Source: Anaeramoeba flamelloides (lineage: Eukaryota; Metamonada; Anaeramoebidae). From it: DNA of 64,000 nucleotides. Shown piece after piece: positions 11,885 to 23,499 of the stretch. Numbering within the stretch: position 1 is the stretch's first letter; every line of letters starts with the position of its first letter. The stretch spans positions 439,001-503,000 of the forward strand of contig JANTQA010000042.1 of assembly GCA_027625915.1 (NCBI GenBank). Reading direction: 5' to 3'. Position numbers and translations under genes: made by a program. Under the pieces are notes generated by a model, which made no database searches, was not told the DNA's origin, and saw nothing but the letters and a program-made list of their open reading frames with translations.

Positions 11885-12392
11885 AAAAACTTAATAATTA
11901 TCAAAATATTGTTAAAATTACTTAATATATTTATATCAAAAAAATTTAAAACTTAAGAGTAAATGAATTTTGTGATAATTTCCAAATATATTGTTAACAA
12001 AGAAAAATGTTTCTTTGATCAAAAAAAAAAAAAAAAATTGTTAAAAACTATTTTTTTTTTTTCAAATCAACAAAAAAGAAATTAATGAAGTAACGATCAG
12101 ATCAATAGTTTTTAATAATTTTTTTTTGTTTTAGTTGACAGGGAGATCGGCATTTTTGTGAAACAATAATAACATAAAAAACAAATATAGTACCCTGACA
12201 ATCATGTTATTATAAAAATTTTGTAAATTTAAACGCTCAAGAAAATATCAAAACACAATAAGTTTTTTTAAAATATCACTTCTTTTGTTCAACATTTTTT
12301 TTTTAAATTTAAAAGGAGATGGGCAATTTAGGAGGATTTTTAATAACTAAACCAAAACCTCTACTGATAATAGCAGTTTTTTAGTCACTTTT

Positions 12393-12583
12393 TTATACTT
12401 GGCTCGCTTTTCTTCTCTTATTTCCTTGATCTTCAACAGAAAATTCAACTATAAGTTCACTTTTTTTAACAACTTGTTGATTAGAAGCAAAAACTTCCTC
12501 CCCCCCCTTTTGGTTATTTTATTTGTGGTAATAACACCATTTTCATAACTCTCATCTATTTTATATTCAAATACATGTTTAAA
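12393..12583 (-). pseudogene. Coding-like remnant of unknown gene (two frames)
   Basis: Read on the minus strand, about 63 codons have protein-like composition. KHVFEYKIDESYENGVITTN runs first. After a run of eight G the coding-like frame moves to EEVFASNQQVVKKSELIVEF and continues to SVEDQGNKRRKASQV and a TAA at 12393-12395. No family was recognised. The change of frame at the G run means either decay or a homopolymer error. It could be the last exon of an unrecognised gene. Confidence 0.3.
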
Positions 12584-12599
12584 TTATTTATTTGTTTAT

Positions 12600-14390
12600 A
12601 CTATTTGATTGAGAATTTGATATTGTGTAAAAAATAAATAAACAAAAATAAAGAAATTTTTCTTGTTTAAATTTAAAAAATTTCATTCTTTTTATAAAAC
12701 CCAAAGTCTTTCAAAACTTTCAAATATTTGAAGACAATTTACAGTCCATTCATGCATTTTCTTACATTTTTAAAGGGAAAAGTGTTGTAAGAGGCTTAAA
12801 TCTTTGTAAAAGTCATGAGATTTTGAAAGATGATTTCAAAAAAACTATTTTCTTTTTTGAGATTTTTATTTTATCACAACAATGTGGGTTATCACCAGAG
12901 TTCCCAAAATGATTCCATTTTTGGAATTTTTAGAATCTCAAAAATTGAAATTCGGAATCATAATATTAAAATGATCTCAATGGAATCAATTTTTATCAAA
13001 TATTTTTCACTTCTTAAAGTACCTTTGAAGTCTAATTTTTCAAAAATATTAAAAAAATTTTTATTCTGATTCCCTAGAATCAAAATAAGAAGAATTTTTT
13101 TTTTTGGTACCAAACTCTATTAAAAATAAAATGAATCTTGTGATTCCATTTCAAAGAAAAATGATTTTCTTTTCAGAAATAAACTTAAAAACTTGAGGGT
13201 TCATGAAAAGGGAATGGAAATTAAAATCCCGCGAAAAAAAAGCCTTAAATACTTTTTTTTTTTAAGAAATAACAATTTTTTTTTTGAAAATAAAAAAAAA
13301 CAAAATAATTAAATATTAAATTTTGAGAATGATGTGATTCCTTGTAAAAACGAATGTAAATAACAAATGAATTGGGACTTATCATTCAAAAAAAAAAAAA
13401 AAGAATCATTTGATTCCATGGAATTAAATAAAGACTTTTTTTGGGTTTTTTTCATAAAAGAATCAAAATGTAAACCCTGGTTATCACGATTTTAGACTTT
13501 TCACATGATAAAGTTGGATTAATGATGATTTTAGAAAATCATGATAAAATATTTCTAATATTGTGACAATTCCTGTTATCATCCAAAACTCAATTAAATA
13601 TAGAAAATTTGTTGTTATTAATTTGTATTTTCTACAATACTTTTTTTACAACTTGAGTTTTTATACAAAAAAAAAAAATGTATGAAAAAAAAAAAAAAAA
13701 AAAAAAAAAATTATTTTTCAATAAAGATGAGTTTTTCAAAAAAAAAAAAACGAAAAAATATGTTAAATTTTATTCTTTATTTTATCTTTAAAAAATGTTT
13801 TAAAAAGACAATTAATCAAATGATCGAAAATAAAACAAATTGAGTGAATTTAGTAACTTCAAAATTCTCTCTTTACAAGACTAAGTATTCAACATTTAGT
13901 TCTTAACAATAAATCCGAAAAATACAAAATAAAATGTTTTTTTTTTTATTTTTTCCTTTTTTTGATTTTGGGTATGTATAAATTTAAGAGGTGGAGTTTA
14001 GTTTCCAAAAAAAAATATTTGTTCATTGATTAATAAGGATAAAGACCACAAATTAAAAATTCCAAAATTATTAAAATCAATTTTTTAGAATTGATCTATC
14101 ATTTTTATTATTAATTTTTATGTATGAACATAGAGTTGTTTTAACAAACAGAAACAAAAAAGGTTATTTTTCATCTATTCACAAAACAGCCCTATTGAAC
14201 TTTTTGACTGTTTTACAGATAACTTTGAAAACTTTTTTGTCAATTTTTTTTTTGAATAATTGTATATTAAAATTTTAATATTAATGTTAATATTAAAACG
14301 TGTTTTTATTCCTTTTTCTTCTTAATTGAATTGTTATTTGTGGTCCGAAGTTTAAACAAAAAAATACAAAGATAAAAAAAGAATAAAACG
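12600..14390. other. Intergenic stretch
   Basis: The stretch is A/T homopolymer-rich. Around 12900-13450 the word GATTCC and its complement GGAATC recur many times in both orientations, as in an old foldback sequence, but no clean element boundary was found. No gene was recognised. Confidence 0.4.
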
Positions 14391-14401
14391 TATATATGTA
14401 T

Positions 14402-14422
14402 ATACATACATACATACATACA

Positions 14423-14469
<47 letters not shown>

Positions 14470-14470
14470 C
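14402..14470. repeat. CATA/TA compound microsatellite
   Basis: About a dozen CATA tetramers are followed by TA dinucleotides. It lies downstream of the p24 pseudogene. Confidence 0.95.
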
Positions 14471-14666
14471 TGTCTATATCTATATCAAAGATTAAGGGTT
14501 GGAATAAGAATGAGAAATTAGAATTTGATAACAATTTCCCTTTGGCTGCATTTTTAAAAAATTTTTTTTTTTTGTTTTTTCAGAATTATTATTCATTGCA
14601 ACAAAATGTCAAATAATTATGAAGAAGATAATCTGAAAAAATTTAAGGTATTTCCAGAATAGCTTA

Positions 14667-15608
14667 TTAAAAATGCTGAAATTTAAACATACTTTTTAAA
14701 TAGTAAATTCGAGCAATTGACATTGTCATAAGTAGAAATGCTTCCAAAAAGCTCCAACATAGGACACGGGTGTTTGTACTTTCTGTGGTGTTTCGGTGTC
14801 TTCTTTCTCGGATCATTAAATAGTGTTGCTCTTAGAGAATTTCTTGTAGCCCCCCTTGTAACTCGATAACACAATTTTCAAGTTGTGTCATATTCCTTTT
14901 TTTGGCAAGGTCAGATTCAGAAGCCCTTGCTCCTAATTGATTATTAAAATTGACTTCTTTTGATGTTAAAGTCGACATTTCATTGCCAAAAAAAATTGGT
15001 ACTCTCCTTCTACTTCAGAAATAAATGTTAATTTGCCCTCAATTTCCTTTTCTCCGGTATAAAGAATTCTTCCTGTTGGTGAAATGATCTTTATTTCCAA
15101 AAGAAAATTTTTTTTATTATTTATTGTTATGAGTTATCGTTTATTGTTTATTGGGTTATTGTTTATTGTTTTTTGAGTTTTGTAATGTTGTTTCTTGTTT
15201 ATTATTTGGTATTCTTGAGTTTGGTGATGTTGTTTGGGTGCTCGACAGAAACGTCTTTAGGAAATCTAAATACCACAAGAATTCTAAATTTCCATCGAAA
15301 AATCTTTTTTAAAAGGCCTGTATTTTGATTATTGGTGAACTTATTTCTTTTGATTCAATTTTTACTTATGTTCCAAAATTGGATAATTTGTTATTCAAAA
15401 AACAAGGAAGAAAAAAGAAAGAAATTACATTAAGGTTAATGTCCATACCACCTCCACTTACAACTTGGTAGAGTATTGTTACTGGTGTTTGATTTTTTAT
15501 ATCTTCAAGCATACATTCCTTTTTATTTGGCTCTACAGTGAATGTTATTCCAAAAATTGTGTTGAATAAAAAGATTGCAATAATCAATTGTTGAAAAAGA
15601 GTTTTCAT
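14667..15608 (-). pseudogene. p24/TMED family cargo receptor (TMED2-like), decayed, intron retained
   Basis: p24 proteins are type I membrane cargo receptors of COPI/COPII vesicles. Exon 1 (15608-15429) encodes a signal peptide (MKTLFQQLIIAIFLFNTIFG) and the GOLD-domain start ITFTVEPNKKECMLED, ending LYQVVSGGGMDINLN at a GT donor. The intron is 15428-15089 (340 bases). Exon 2 (15088-14667) gives IISPTGRILYTGEKEIEGK, then GNEMSTLTSKEVNF, LGARASESDLAKKRNMTQLE, the coiled-coil segment, RERRHRNTTESTNTR and the membrane helix ending ARIYYLKSMFKFQHF. The p24 signature is nearly complete, but the frame changes at a run of eight T before GNEMST, and a TAA replaces the Asn-equivalent codon before EQHYLMIRERRHR. 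The retained intron rules out a processed copy. At about 200 codons it has normal p24 length. Confidence 0.93.
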
Positions 15609-15663
15609 TTTGGTTTTATAGAAATCCCTTAAGGAAGTCAAAAGAAAAAAAATGAAAATCACA

Positions 15664-16336
15664 CCTTCAAGATAAGCCGTTGTTTATCAAAAATTCTAGT
15701 TTTTTTCAAATAAGAGAATATTTCCTTTTATTTTTTTGGATACTTAATTTGAAATATTTCAGTCAAATTGTCACTAAGATAAGAAGAAATAAGAATAGGT
15801 AAGGTTCCAAACAAGTCTTAGTTTTCAAAACTCTGATCTCTTGGAATCTTAATGTTGTTTGTAATCAAAAAAAATGTGAAAAACAATCCAAATGTTAATA
15901 TTTTATTTTCTTCAGAATCAACAAAAAAAACGGTAGTTGAATTATAATTTTTAAAATTTTGATTATTTGTTTAGAAAAATGTTTAATTCAATAGAAGACG
16001 TTAAAGTAGACAATTTTGGTTTGTTGATTGAAATGTTAATGAAAAGTAATTCTTGTTTTATTTTTTCTTGAAAAATTAAATGTTTGAAATTTTTAAAAAA
16101 GAGGAAATTATTTTGTTGATTTTTGTTAATATCTATTATTTTGAAGGAATTTTTGAATTGTAGTAAAGATTATAATTGATTGTTATTGAATTGTTGTTAA
16201 ATTAAGTTTAAGGAATGTATTTTGAGAAACGAATGAAAGGATCTTTAAATTAAAATTATCAAATTACTTTTTCTTCCATTTTAAAATCTAGTAAACAACA
16301 TCAAATCAATTAAAAAAGAGTAAAAAAATCGTAAAA
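15664..16336. other. Intergenic stretch between the p24 pseudogene and tRNA-Gln
   Basis: AT-rich sequence with no coding-like segment or repeat copy that I could recognise. Confidence 0.5.
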
Positions 16337-16407
16337 GGTTCTATGGTGTAATGGCAGCATGAGAGGTTTTGATTCTCTAGACCTAGGTTCGATTCCTAGT
16401 AGAACCA
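16337..16407 (+). tRNA. tRNA-Gln (anticodon TTG)
   Basis: The acceptor stem GGTTCTA pairs fully with TAGAACC. The D arm contains GGTGTAATGGCAGCA. The anticodon stem AGAGG/TCTCT encloses TTTTGAT, giving anticodon TTG, which reads CAA. The T loop is GGTTCGATTCC. There is no intron. CCA follows the discriminator A in the DNA (16408-16410), probably by chance since eukaryotes add CCA afterwards. A T-rich run from about 16415 serves as the polymerase III terminator. Confidence 0.97.
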
Positions 16408-16439
16408 CCACTTCTTTTTTTTTCTTTCTTTTTTTTTGA

Positions 16440-17390
16440 AATTCTCACTTTAGATCTTTTTCTTTTATTTTTCATTTTTGAAAATTCTCTCAAACAAACA
16501 CAGTTAATTTTTTTTTCAAAAACAAAAATAAGAAAAATTTTTGAAAAATATTTTTTCACTCAAAATTTTGATTAAAAAAATAAAACTAATCCCTTTTCCA
16601 AATATCAAGATCAAGTTGTTTGTAATCTTTTAACAAATCTTATTTTGTTTAATTATGTATTTTCATATTCTCATTTCAAAGAATAACTCTAATTTTCTGA
16701 ATTTAAAAAAACTTTGAAGAAATAAAACAAAACTAAAAATCGACATAATTAAAATAATTCAAAAATTAAATCAAAATTAATGAAAATTCAATTTTTAAAT
16801 ATCTTAAAGAATAAAAACTTCCTATTTACCTTTCAAAAGGAATCAATTCATTGGATATTAATATAAATTTTGTTTCTGTTGAAGTAGCCAATTATTTTTC
16901 AATATCAAATATTTTTTTATAAATGGACTTGTAAGATTAAATAAGAAATATAAAAAAATAATACATCCGATAATAGTTGATAACCGTATCTGAAGTAAAT
17001 TAAATCAATCTAATATATTTTCTTAAAAATTGAAAAACTCAAATTCTTATTTTCATCATTGAAAAAAAAAAATGTTCATTTTCATCTCCTATTGAATATC
17101 AAAGAAAATTCCAATAGAAATCATTATACTTTTACTATAATAATTTTCTCGATTCAATAACACTAAAATAATAAATTTTTAAAAAGTGACCATAGATAGA
17201 GCAATTAAAAAAAATAATCTTGCAATTGAAAATTAAAAAAAAAAAAAAAAATTCAAAATTTAGCAAAAATGTAAAAAAAGGAATTAACTTTTGAAATTTC
17301 CCATTTTGATCTTCCCTTTCAACACCATTCAATCCCTTTTAACACATAGAAATTTATCTACTACAATTGGAGACCTTTGACTGGAAAATA
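16440..17390. other. Intergenic stretch downstream of tRNA-Gln
   Basis: AT-rich sequence without recognised genes or repeat copies. Confidence 0.5.
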
Positions 17391-17396
17391 GTTATA

Positions 17397-17600
17397 TATA
17401 AATTTATGACAACTTGTAAAATTTTTCGTTTTAAAATCATAAAGTACTTATAAAATCACGTTTTTTCGAATTTTTACATGTTTTTTTCGGTTCATTCATT
17501 GTTTCATGTTTAATTTTTTTAAAAAAATTCTCAAATTCTTTTGAAATTATACCTTTCCTTTCTGGTATGTGAAAAAATGCTAATGAAAAAAACTTGTAAA
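17397..17600 (+). repeat. Partial copy of the tandem-unit leader
   Basis: Degenerate copy of the leader seen at 17640-17850 and 19311-19500. Shared words are TTTTTCGTTTTAAAA, ATCACGTTTTTTCGA and a TGTGAAAAAATGCTAATGAA-like end, followed by TA repeats. Confidence 0.7.
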
Positions 17601-17604
17601 AAAA

Positions 17605-19166
17605 AGAAATATATATATATATATAAATATATATATCACAGGTATTACGGTTTTTCGTTTTAAAACAACCGAAAATTTAAAAAAAACCCGTTTTTTCACT
17701 TTTTTTATATATATTTTTTGTTTAATTCGTTTTTACGTTTTTTGTTCCTTGAAAAAGTCCTCGAATTCTTTTAAAATCATACTTTTCGTTTCTGAGATAT
17801 GAAAAAACGCAAATGAAAAAACTTAAAAATAACGAAAAAACAATAAGGATATAGATATATGACGCCAGTGCCTTAAAGTGGTTAGAAAAAAAAAGGAAAT
17901 ACCTAATTTCCAATTTATACAAGAGATTTTACTATTCCAAAATCAATGAAAATAGTTTAATTATCTATTTTAAAAACTCCTAAACAACAAAAAGTGGGGT
18001 TTGACTTTAACAGGCTTTGAAAAATGTAAACATTTTAAACGTGGAGTAAAATAATTATTTTTTTTTTATAAAAATTGATATTTGAGGGCGAAATGTCGTT
18101 CAAATTTTTACTTTTTTACTAATTCCAAATTAGATGGATTCAGGCAATTTTTAGGAATTGTGGTTACACCCACTATCAAATTTTTTATTGATCACAAAAA
18201 AAAATATAAAAAATTATTAACTTAAAAAATTATTTTCACAATTACTAATTTGGAAAATATATTCAGTACTTTTTTCCATCATATTAATTCTCCTTCAATT
18301 TCTGAACATGAAAATTCTATTACTTTTTTTTTTAAGACAAAAAAATCAATTTTATCCCTATTTTTTTCATCACCCATTATCCAATTACATATTTCTTAGC
18401 CATTATTTCGTTAAGAATCCTTTAATATATTTTTTAATAAAATAATTTCATTTTTTATTATTTCCCATTTTACAAAATTTCTTTCAAATAATTTTTTGTT
18501 GTTTTTTTGTCCAAAATTACAACTTTATAGATTGGTTAAAAATATTTCTGTATTTAAATGATTGAAAAAATCCATAAAATGTGTTAAAATAAGTAATATG
18601 CTCTTTCACTTTTTATATTGCTTTTAGAATTATTATATGGTATCTTTCTTAAATGTATATATTCTATTATAATGTATATTTGCTTTAACATAAAAAATAG
18701 AAACTGATGAACTAGCAAAGATAAAATTAAAACACCCAGTCAAAGTGAAAAGAAGATTAAAATTCAAGTATCTGGCAAATTTGAATTAAAATCATTATAA
18801 TCTCATAATTAGATTTTTTTTTGTTTAAAATTTTATTTTTTTTTAGATCGATCAAAAATTTTTTTTTCAATAATATTTAATTACATCTAAATAAATGTTA
18901 ATTATAAATTATTTGTTAATTTATTTTTTGGTATCAAGTAAAAATAAATATATACAATAAAATTCTTTCCATTATTTTTTACATTTATATATTATATTTA
19001 TTGTTTTTTTTTTAGTTCAATTGTGAAGGATTTCTTAAATATACTAAAAGAAACAAATAAAATATTTAGTAAATACAAATTATTAAAAAAAAAATCTTTA
19101 GTTTATGGGGCTGAATCACATTGAATTCACCCTTTTTTATTTTTCATTTGAACAAAAATTTTCCTA

Positions 19167-19200
<34 letters not shown>
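17605..19200 (+). repeat. Degenerate tandem unit 1 (about 1.6 kb)
   Basis: It starts with TA repeats and the leader (TTTTTCGTTTTAAAA, GAAAAAGTCCTCGAATTC, TCATACTTTTCGTTTCTG). Next come a central part with AAATTAGATGGATTC and TATTGATCACAAAAAAAAAT, and an end near AAAAATCTTTAGTTTATGGG and a TA microsatellite. The same order recurs in 19300-20870. The body diverges strongly between units, so the duplication is old. No gene was recognised inside. Confidence 0.75.
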
Positions 19201-19201
<1 letters not shown>

Positions 19202-19206
<5 letters not shown>

Positions 19207-19275
19207 GAACGAATTTTACGCGTCGCTCACGCGTGCGCAAACGCTTTTCATGACATCAAAAAAATCGTCATATCT

Positions 19276-19306
<31 letters not shown>

Positions 19307-19310
19307 CATA
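19202..19310 (+). repeat. CpG-rich core between TA microsatellites, copy 1
   Basis: Between two TA runs lies CGCGTCGCTCACGCGTGCGC followed by AAACGCTTTTCATGACATC and AAAAAAATCGTCAT. It is far richer in C+G and CpG than its surroundings. A second near-identical copy is at 20868-20944 and a decayed one at 21838-21935. Confidence 0.85.
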
Positions 19311-20828
19311 GGTTGTACAATTTTTCGTTTCAAAATCATGAAAGATGTATAAAATCGCGTTTTTTCGAGTTTTTCTATGTTTTTTTCGTTTCATTCGTGT
19401 TTTCGTGTTTTGAAAAAGTCCTCGAAATAATCTGAAATCATACTTTTCGTTTCTGGGATATGAAAAAACGTTAAACGAAAAAACTTAAAAAAATGAATGA
19501 AATGAAATATATATATAATAAAATAGGAGCATGGTTTAATTACTTTAAAAGTTATGGAAAACTGGGGAAATTCACGATTTCCAATTTAAGTGGGGGATTT
19601 TGTATTTTACACATTGAAAAGAGTTTTATTTTTAATTTTTGAAACTGCTAAAACAATAAAATTGGGATTTTCCATTTAAAACTTTTAAAATTGTAAACAC
19701 TTTAATCATTGAAAACAGAATAATTTTTTAACAAAAAAATTATAATTTGAGAAAGAAAATTGGTCAAAATTTATCTTTTTTGTGTTTCCAAATTAGATCA
19801 TCTCACAGAATTTTTTAAATTGTTATTTTACCCCTCTTAAGTGAATTTTTATTGATCACAAAAAAAAATAAAAATTATTGGCTTAAAAAAATTTTTTTTT
19901 CAGAATTACTAATTTGGTTTTTGTGGTTAGTATTTTTTTTCATCCTCTGATTTTACTTGAACTGTCAAGAGAGACAATTATATTCAAAAAAATTAATACT
20001 CTATACCAGTTTTAAACCTAATTTTTGTACTTAATTAAGTACATTTCTCATTTCTTAACCTTTATATCCTTAATATTCCCATATTATATTATGTAAATAA
20101 AATAATTTCATTTTTTTATAATTTTCCTTTTGTCAAAATTCTTTATATTATATTAAAGTGTTTTTTTTGTCCAAAATTACTTCTTTTATCATTTTAGAAA
20201 GAATATTTCTTTGTTTAACTGATGCAAAAAATTTGAAACGTGTGTTAACCTAAGTAATAACCCTTACTTTTTTTTATTTTTTTCAAAGAATTATAATATT
20301 ATAACATTTTTAAAAACTCACTCAATATATTATATTGTTTATTATTTTTTAAATAACAGGGAGAAATTGACGAACCAACAAAAATTAAATAAAAGTACCC
20401 AATACATATGAACAGACGGGTTAAATCAAGTATCTGATATATTTAATGTACAATTATTAATATTTTTTTAATAATTTTTTTGTCCAATTTTATTTTTTTG
20501 TGATCGTTCATTTAAATTTTTTAAAAAAAGTTTTTTCTTTACATCAAAATAAATTTTAATTGAATTTTTTTAGATAAATTTTTTTTGTGAATAAATAAAA
20601 ATAAATATACACAAAAAATTATTTGTTCCATTATTTTAATTATTTTTATATTAGTTTTATAGAATTTTTTTGTTATAATACTGAATGATTTTTGAAATAT
20701 ACTGAGAGAAATAAAAACAATCTTTAGTATCTGAATTCATGGCATATGAAATTTACTATTTCTTTTAGAAGTCCTGTTTTAAAAAATATTATACATACAT
20801 AGATAGATAGATAGATATAGATATATCC

Positions 20829-20861
<33 letters not shown>

Positions 20862-20870
20862 CATATCGGA
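19311..20870 (+). repeat. Degenerate tandem unit 2 (about 1.6 kb)
   Basis: Same order of landmarks as unit 1: the leader at 19311-19500, AAATTAGATCATCTC, TATTGATCACAAAAAAAAAT, a CAAGTATCTGATATATTT-like segment, and AATCTTTAGTATCTG near the end, before a TA microsatellite and the next CpG-rich core. Confidence 0.75.
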
Positions 20871-20940
20871 GAAACGAATTAAACGCGTCGCTCACGCGTG
20901 CGCCAACGCGTTTAACGACATCAAAAAAATCGTCATACCT

Positions 20941-20980
<40 letters not shown>
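20868..20980 (+). repeat. CpG-rich core between TA microsatellites, copy 2
   Basis: CGCGTCGCTCACGCGTGCGC is identical to copy 1. It is followed by CAACGCGTTTAACGACATC and AAAAAAATCGTCATACCTG, then a long TA run. That the GC-rich word stays identical while the flanking units diverge suggests recent conversion or selection. Confidence 0.85.
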
Positions 20981-20986
<6 letters not shown>

Positions 20987-20987
20987 A

Positions 20988-21530
20988 ACTGAAATTCAAA
21001 ATTTTCCACACAGCTAAAACGTTCCCAACAATCACAATAATACAATTTCATTGAAATTGGAGATAATTTTGATTTTTGTAAAATATGAAAATCATTTTTT
21101 CATCTTTTAGTTTTTCTTTTCATTTCATTGTTTGAATTACGTAATTTGTTTCGTTGGATCTTAAAATTTTTTTGAACAATTGATATTATGTTAAAGTCAA
21201 GTTGTTCCAAATAGAAAAACTCAAATAAAATTAGTTGGTAGTATATAACCATTTGATCGATCAATAATCCTAATAGAATTTAAACAAATTTGCTAATGTA
21301 TTTTTTTGTTTTGCTCTCTCCAAAAAAAATTATCACACCCATGATTTATTTGTATTGATAATTATTTGTTTATTGTTTTGTGAGTATTGTAATTTATAAA
21401 CAAGTGTTAACATTTCAATTAGTGAATGGTTCTAATTTGGTAAATCTTCTTGAATTGATTAAATAAGTTTTTTTCTTCAAAAATTTAATTTTGGTTTGTT
21501 GAAAATTTTGAATTGGGGTTTATATAGGCC
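20988..21530 (+). repeat. Dispersed repeat D, plus-strand copy
   Basis: It matches 57767-58337 in the same orientation and 11342-11884 inverted. Landmarks are ATTCAAAATTTTCCACA, CAATTGATATTATG, TATTAATAATTATT-type words and a final TTTTGAATTGGGGTTTA. It sits between tandem unit 2 and the partial third unit. Confidence 0.75.
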
Positions 21531-21534
21531 AGAC

Positions 21535-21960
21535 CTAATTCCTTCAAACCATTCGAAAACAATGGGAATTAGAAATTTCTAATTTAAGTGGGAGGTTTTA
21601 TATTTAAAACAATGAAACTAGTTTGTTTTCTAATTTGAAAACATGTAAACAATACAAGATAGGTTTTCCGTTTAAAACTCTTGAAAATTGTAAACTCTTT
21701 AAACTCTGACAAAAACAATTCAATTTTTTTTTATTAAATTACTAGTTTGATAAGAAAAGTCGTTAAAATTTAACTTTTTTACCAATTACAAATTAGATCA
21801 GCCCACCTAATTTTTTTGTGTTTTGATTATATACACACACGCGCGCGCATATATATATCTTATAAATGAATTTTAGGATTCACTCAATCATGTAAGACTT
21901 GTTTAATGAAATCAAAAAAATCACCATACCTGATATATATATATATATAGCTAAATTTCA
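21535..21960 (+). repeat. Partial third tandem unit with decayed GC core
   Basis: It contains the mid-unit words TTTCTAATTTAAGTGGGAGG, AAATTAGATCAGCCC and then CACACACGCGCGCGC with TA repeats. The end GAAATCAAAAAAATCACCAT corresponds to the core seen at 19.2 and 20.9 kb. Confidence 0.65.
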
Positions 21961-22194
21961 AAAAATATGGTCAGATTTTTCATCAGAAAAAAATTTCTTT
22001 AATTGTTTTTTTTTTTTTTTTTTTTTGAATAATATTAATAATATGTTTTACCAAAGTGTTAGAGAGAATAACCAATATAGATTAATAAATTAAATCATAG
22101 TGTAATCATTATATTTGTAGAAAGACAAATGAAAAAAGAAATATATAATAATAAAAAAGTTTGCGCCTAATTTTGAAATTTGGCTTATATTTTT

Positions 22195-22755
22195 AAACTC
22201 TTTTTCAGTCAAAGGGACCCCGTTTTATTGAAGAAATAGAACACATTCTATGAGTTTTATTCTATATTCTTCTCAAACTAAAATTTCAATTTTTCGATCA
22301 ATATCATTTTTTCTCATTTTGTAAAATTTTTTTTATTTTATGATTTTTGCTTTTTTTTTTTATTTTTTTTTCTTTTTATTTTTTTTAAAAATTAATTTTG
22401 AAAAAAAAAAAAATTGAAAAAACCTTATTAACATTAAGAAAATTCAAGCTTTTTCTATGTTCTTTTAAAATTCATACTTTTACAAGTGAAATATTATTGT
22501 CAACAATTTTAATTTTCTAAACAAATTGGATAAATTTGCATTACTTGACCTTCCAATGAAAAGTAACAAAAAATTTTTTTAACTTGTTTTTTTTTTGAAA
22601 TTTATGGTTTTTTTTGACTTTTCTTTTATGATAATCGACTCTAATTTTAAGTTTATTAGAACTATTATTTCTAAAAAATCTAAATTTATTTGATTCTTAA
22701 AAATAAAGTGACTTTTTCATTTTGGGCTGGTATACTTTGAGTGAAATTGAGTTTA
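22195..22755 (+). mobile_element. Non-autonomous TIR element F, copy 1
   Basis: The left end is AAACTCTTTTTCAGTCAAAG and the right end, reverse complemented, is AAACTCAATTTCACTCAAAG, giving inverted terminal repeats of about 20 bp. It is about 560 bp with a T-rich centre and no ORF. Other copies are at 22767-23320 (direct), 37484-38057 (direct) and 48573-49113 (inverted). Confidence 0.8.
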
Positions 22756-22766
22756 TATATATATAT

Positions 22767-23320
22767 ACTAAACCAATTTTCAGCCAAACAGGCTGAGTTT
22801 TATTTGAAGAAATCTAATGTTTTGTATGGACTTTAATTCATTATCCTAAACAAAATAAATTTGAATTTTTTAGATCAAAATAATTTTTTCTCATTTAGTA
22901 AATTTGTTTTTGTTCTTTGATTTTTGCTTTTTTTTTTTTTTTTTTTTTCTTTTTTTTATTTTTTTACCAAAAGTTAATTTGAAAAAAAAAAACGAGTTCG
23001 AAACTCGAAATTAAAAAAAAGAAAATCGATACTTAGTAGTTTCGAATAAAATGAATAAAATGAATAAATTAAAATAAAAAATCTTATTGTAAACAATTTT
23101 AATTTTCCTAAAGAAATTAAGATTTATGCATGATATTTCCGATGAAAGTACTAAATTTTTTTTTTAATTTTTTTTTTGAAAATTTAGAATTTCTATAGGT
23201 ATTTCTTCAATAAATATCAACTCTAATCGGAAGTTTATTATTTATCTTATTACTAAACAATGATATTAGTTGCTAAAAAAAAAGTGAAATTTCCATTTTT
23301 GAGTGAAAAGAATTTTATAA
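22767..23320 (+). mobile_element. Non-autonomous TIR element F, copy 2 (tandem to copy 1)
   Basis: It begins AAACCAATTTTCAGCCAAAC and ends near TTTTGAGTGAAAAGAATTTT. The internal order of motifs is that of copy 1, from which it is separated only by a TA run. Its termini are the most decayed of the four copies. Confidence 0.7.
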
Positions 23321-23499
23321 TAAATATTTAAATATAAATTAAAAAATTCAAGGATGTCGTAAATTTTGCCAGTTTTTGGAATCTTGAATTTAGACTATAT
23401 AGCTGCATTTATTGTTTTTTATTATTATTATTATTATTATTATCATATAATCAACTAGTATTTATAATCAAAATACCATTAATTACTCTATTTGTGAAA

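Noticed and set aside
14606-14647. Fourteen-codon ATG segment ending AAG before GTATTT, like a first exon
   Set aside because: Too short, with no second exon found and no recognisable product.
19202-19280. GC-rich core considered as a tRNA, snRNA or rDNA piece
   Set aside because: No cloverleaf, no T-loop word and no known RNA motif; it repeats with tandem units.
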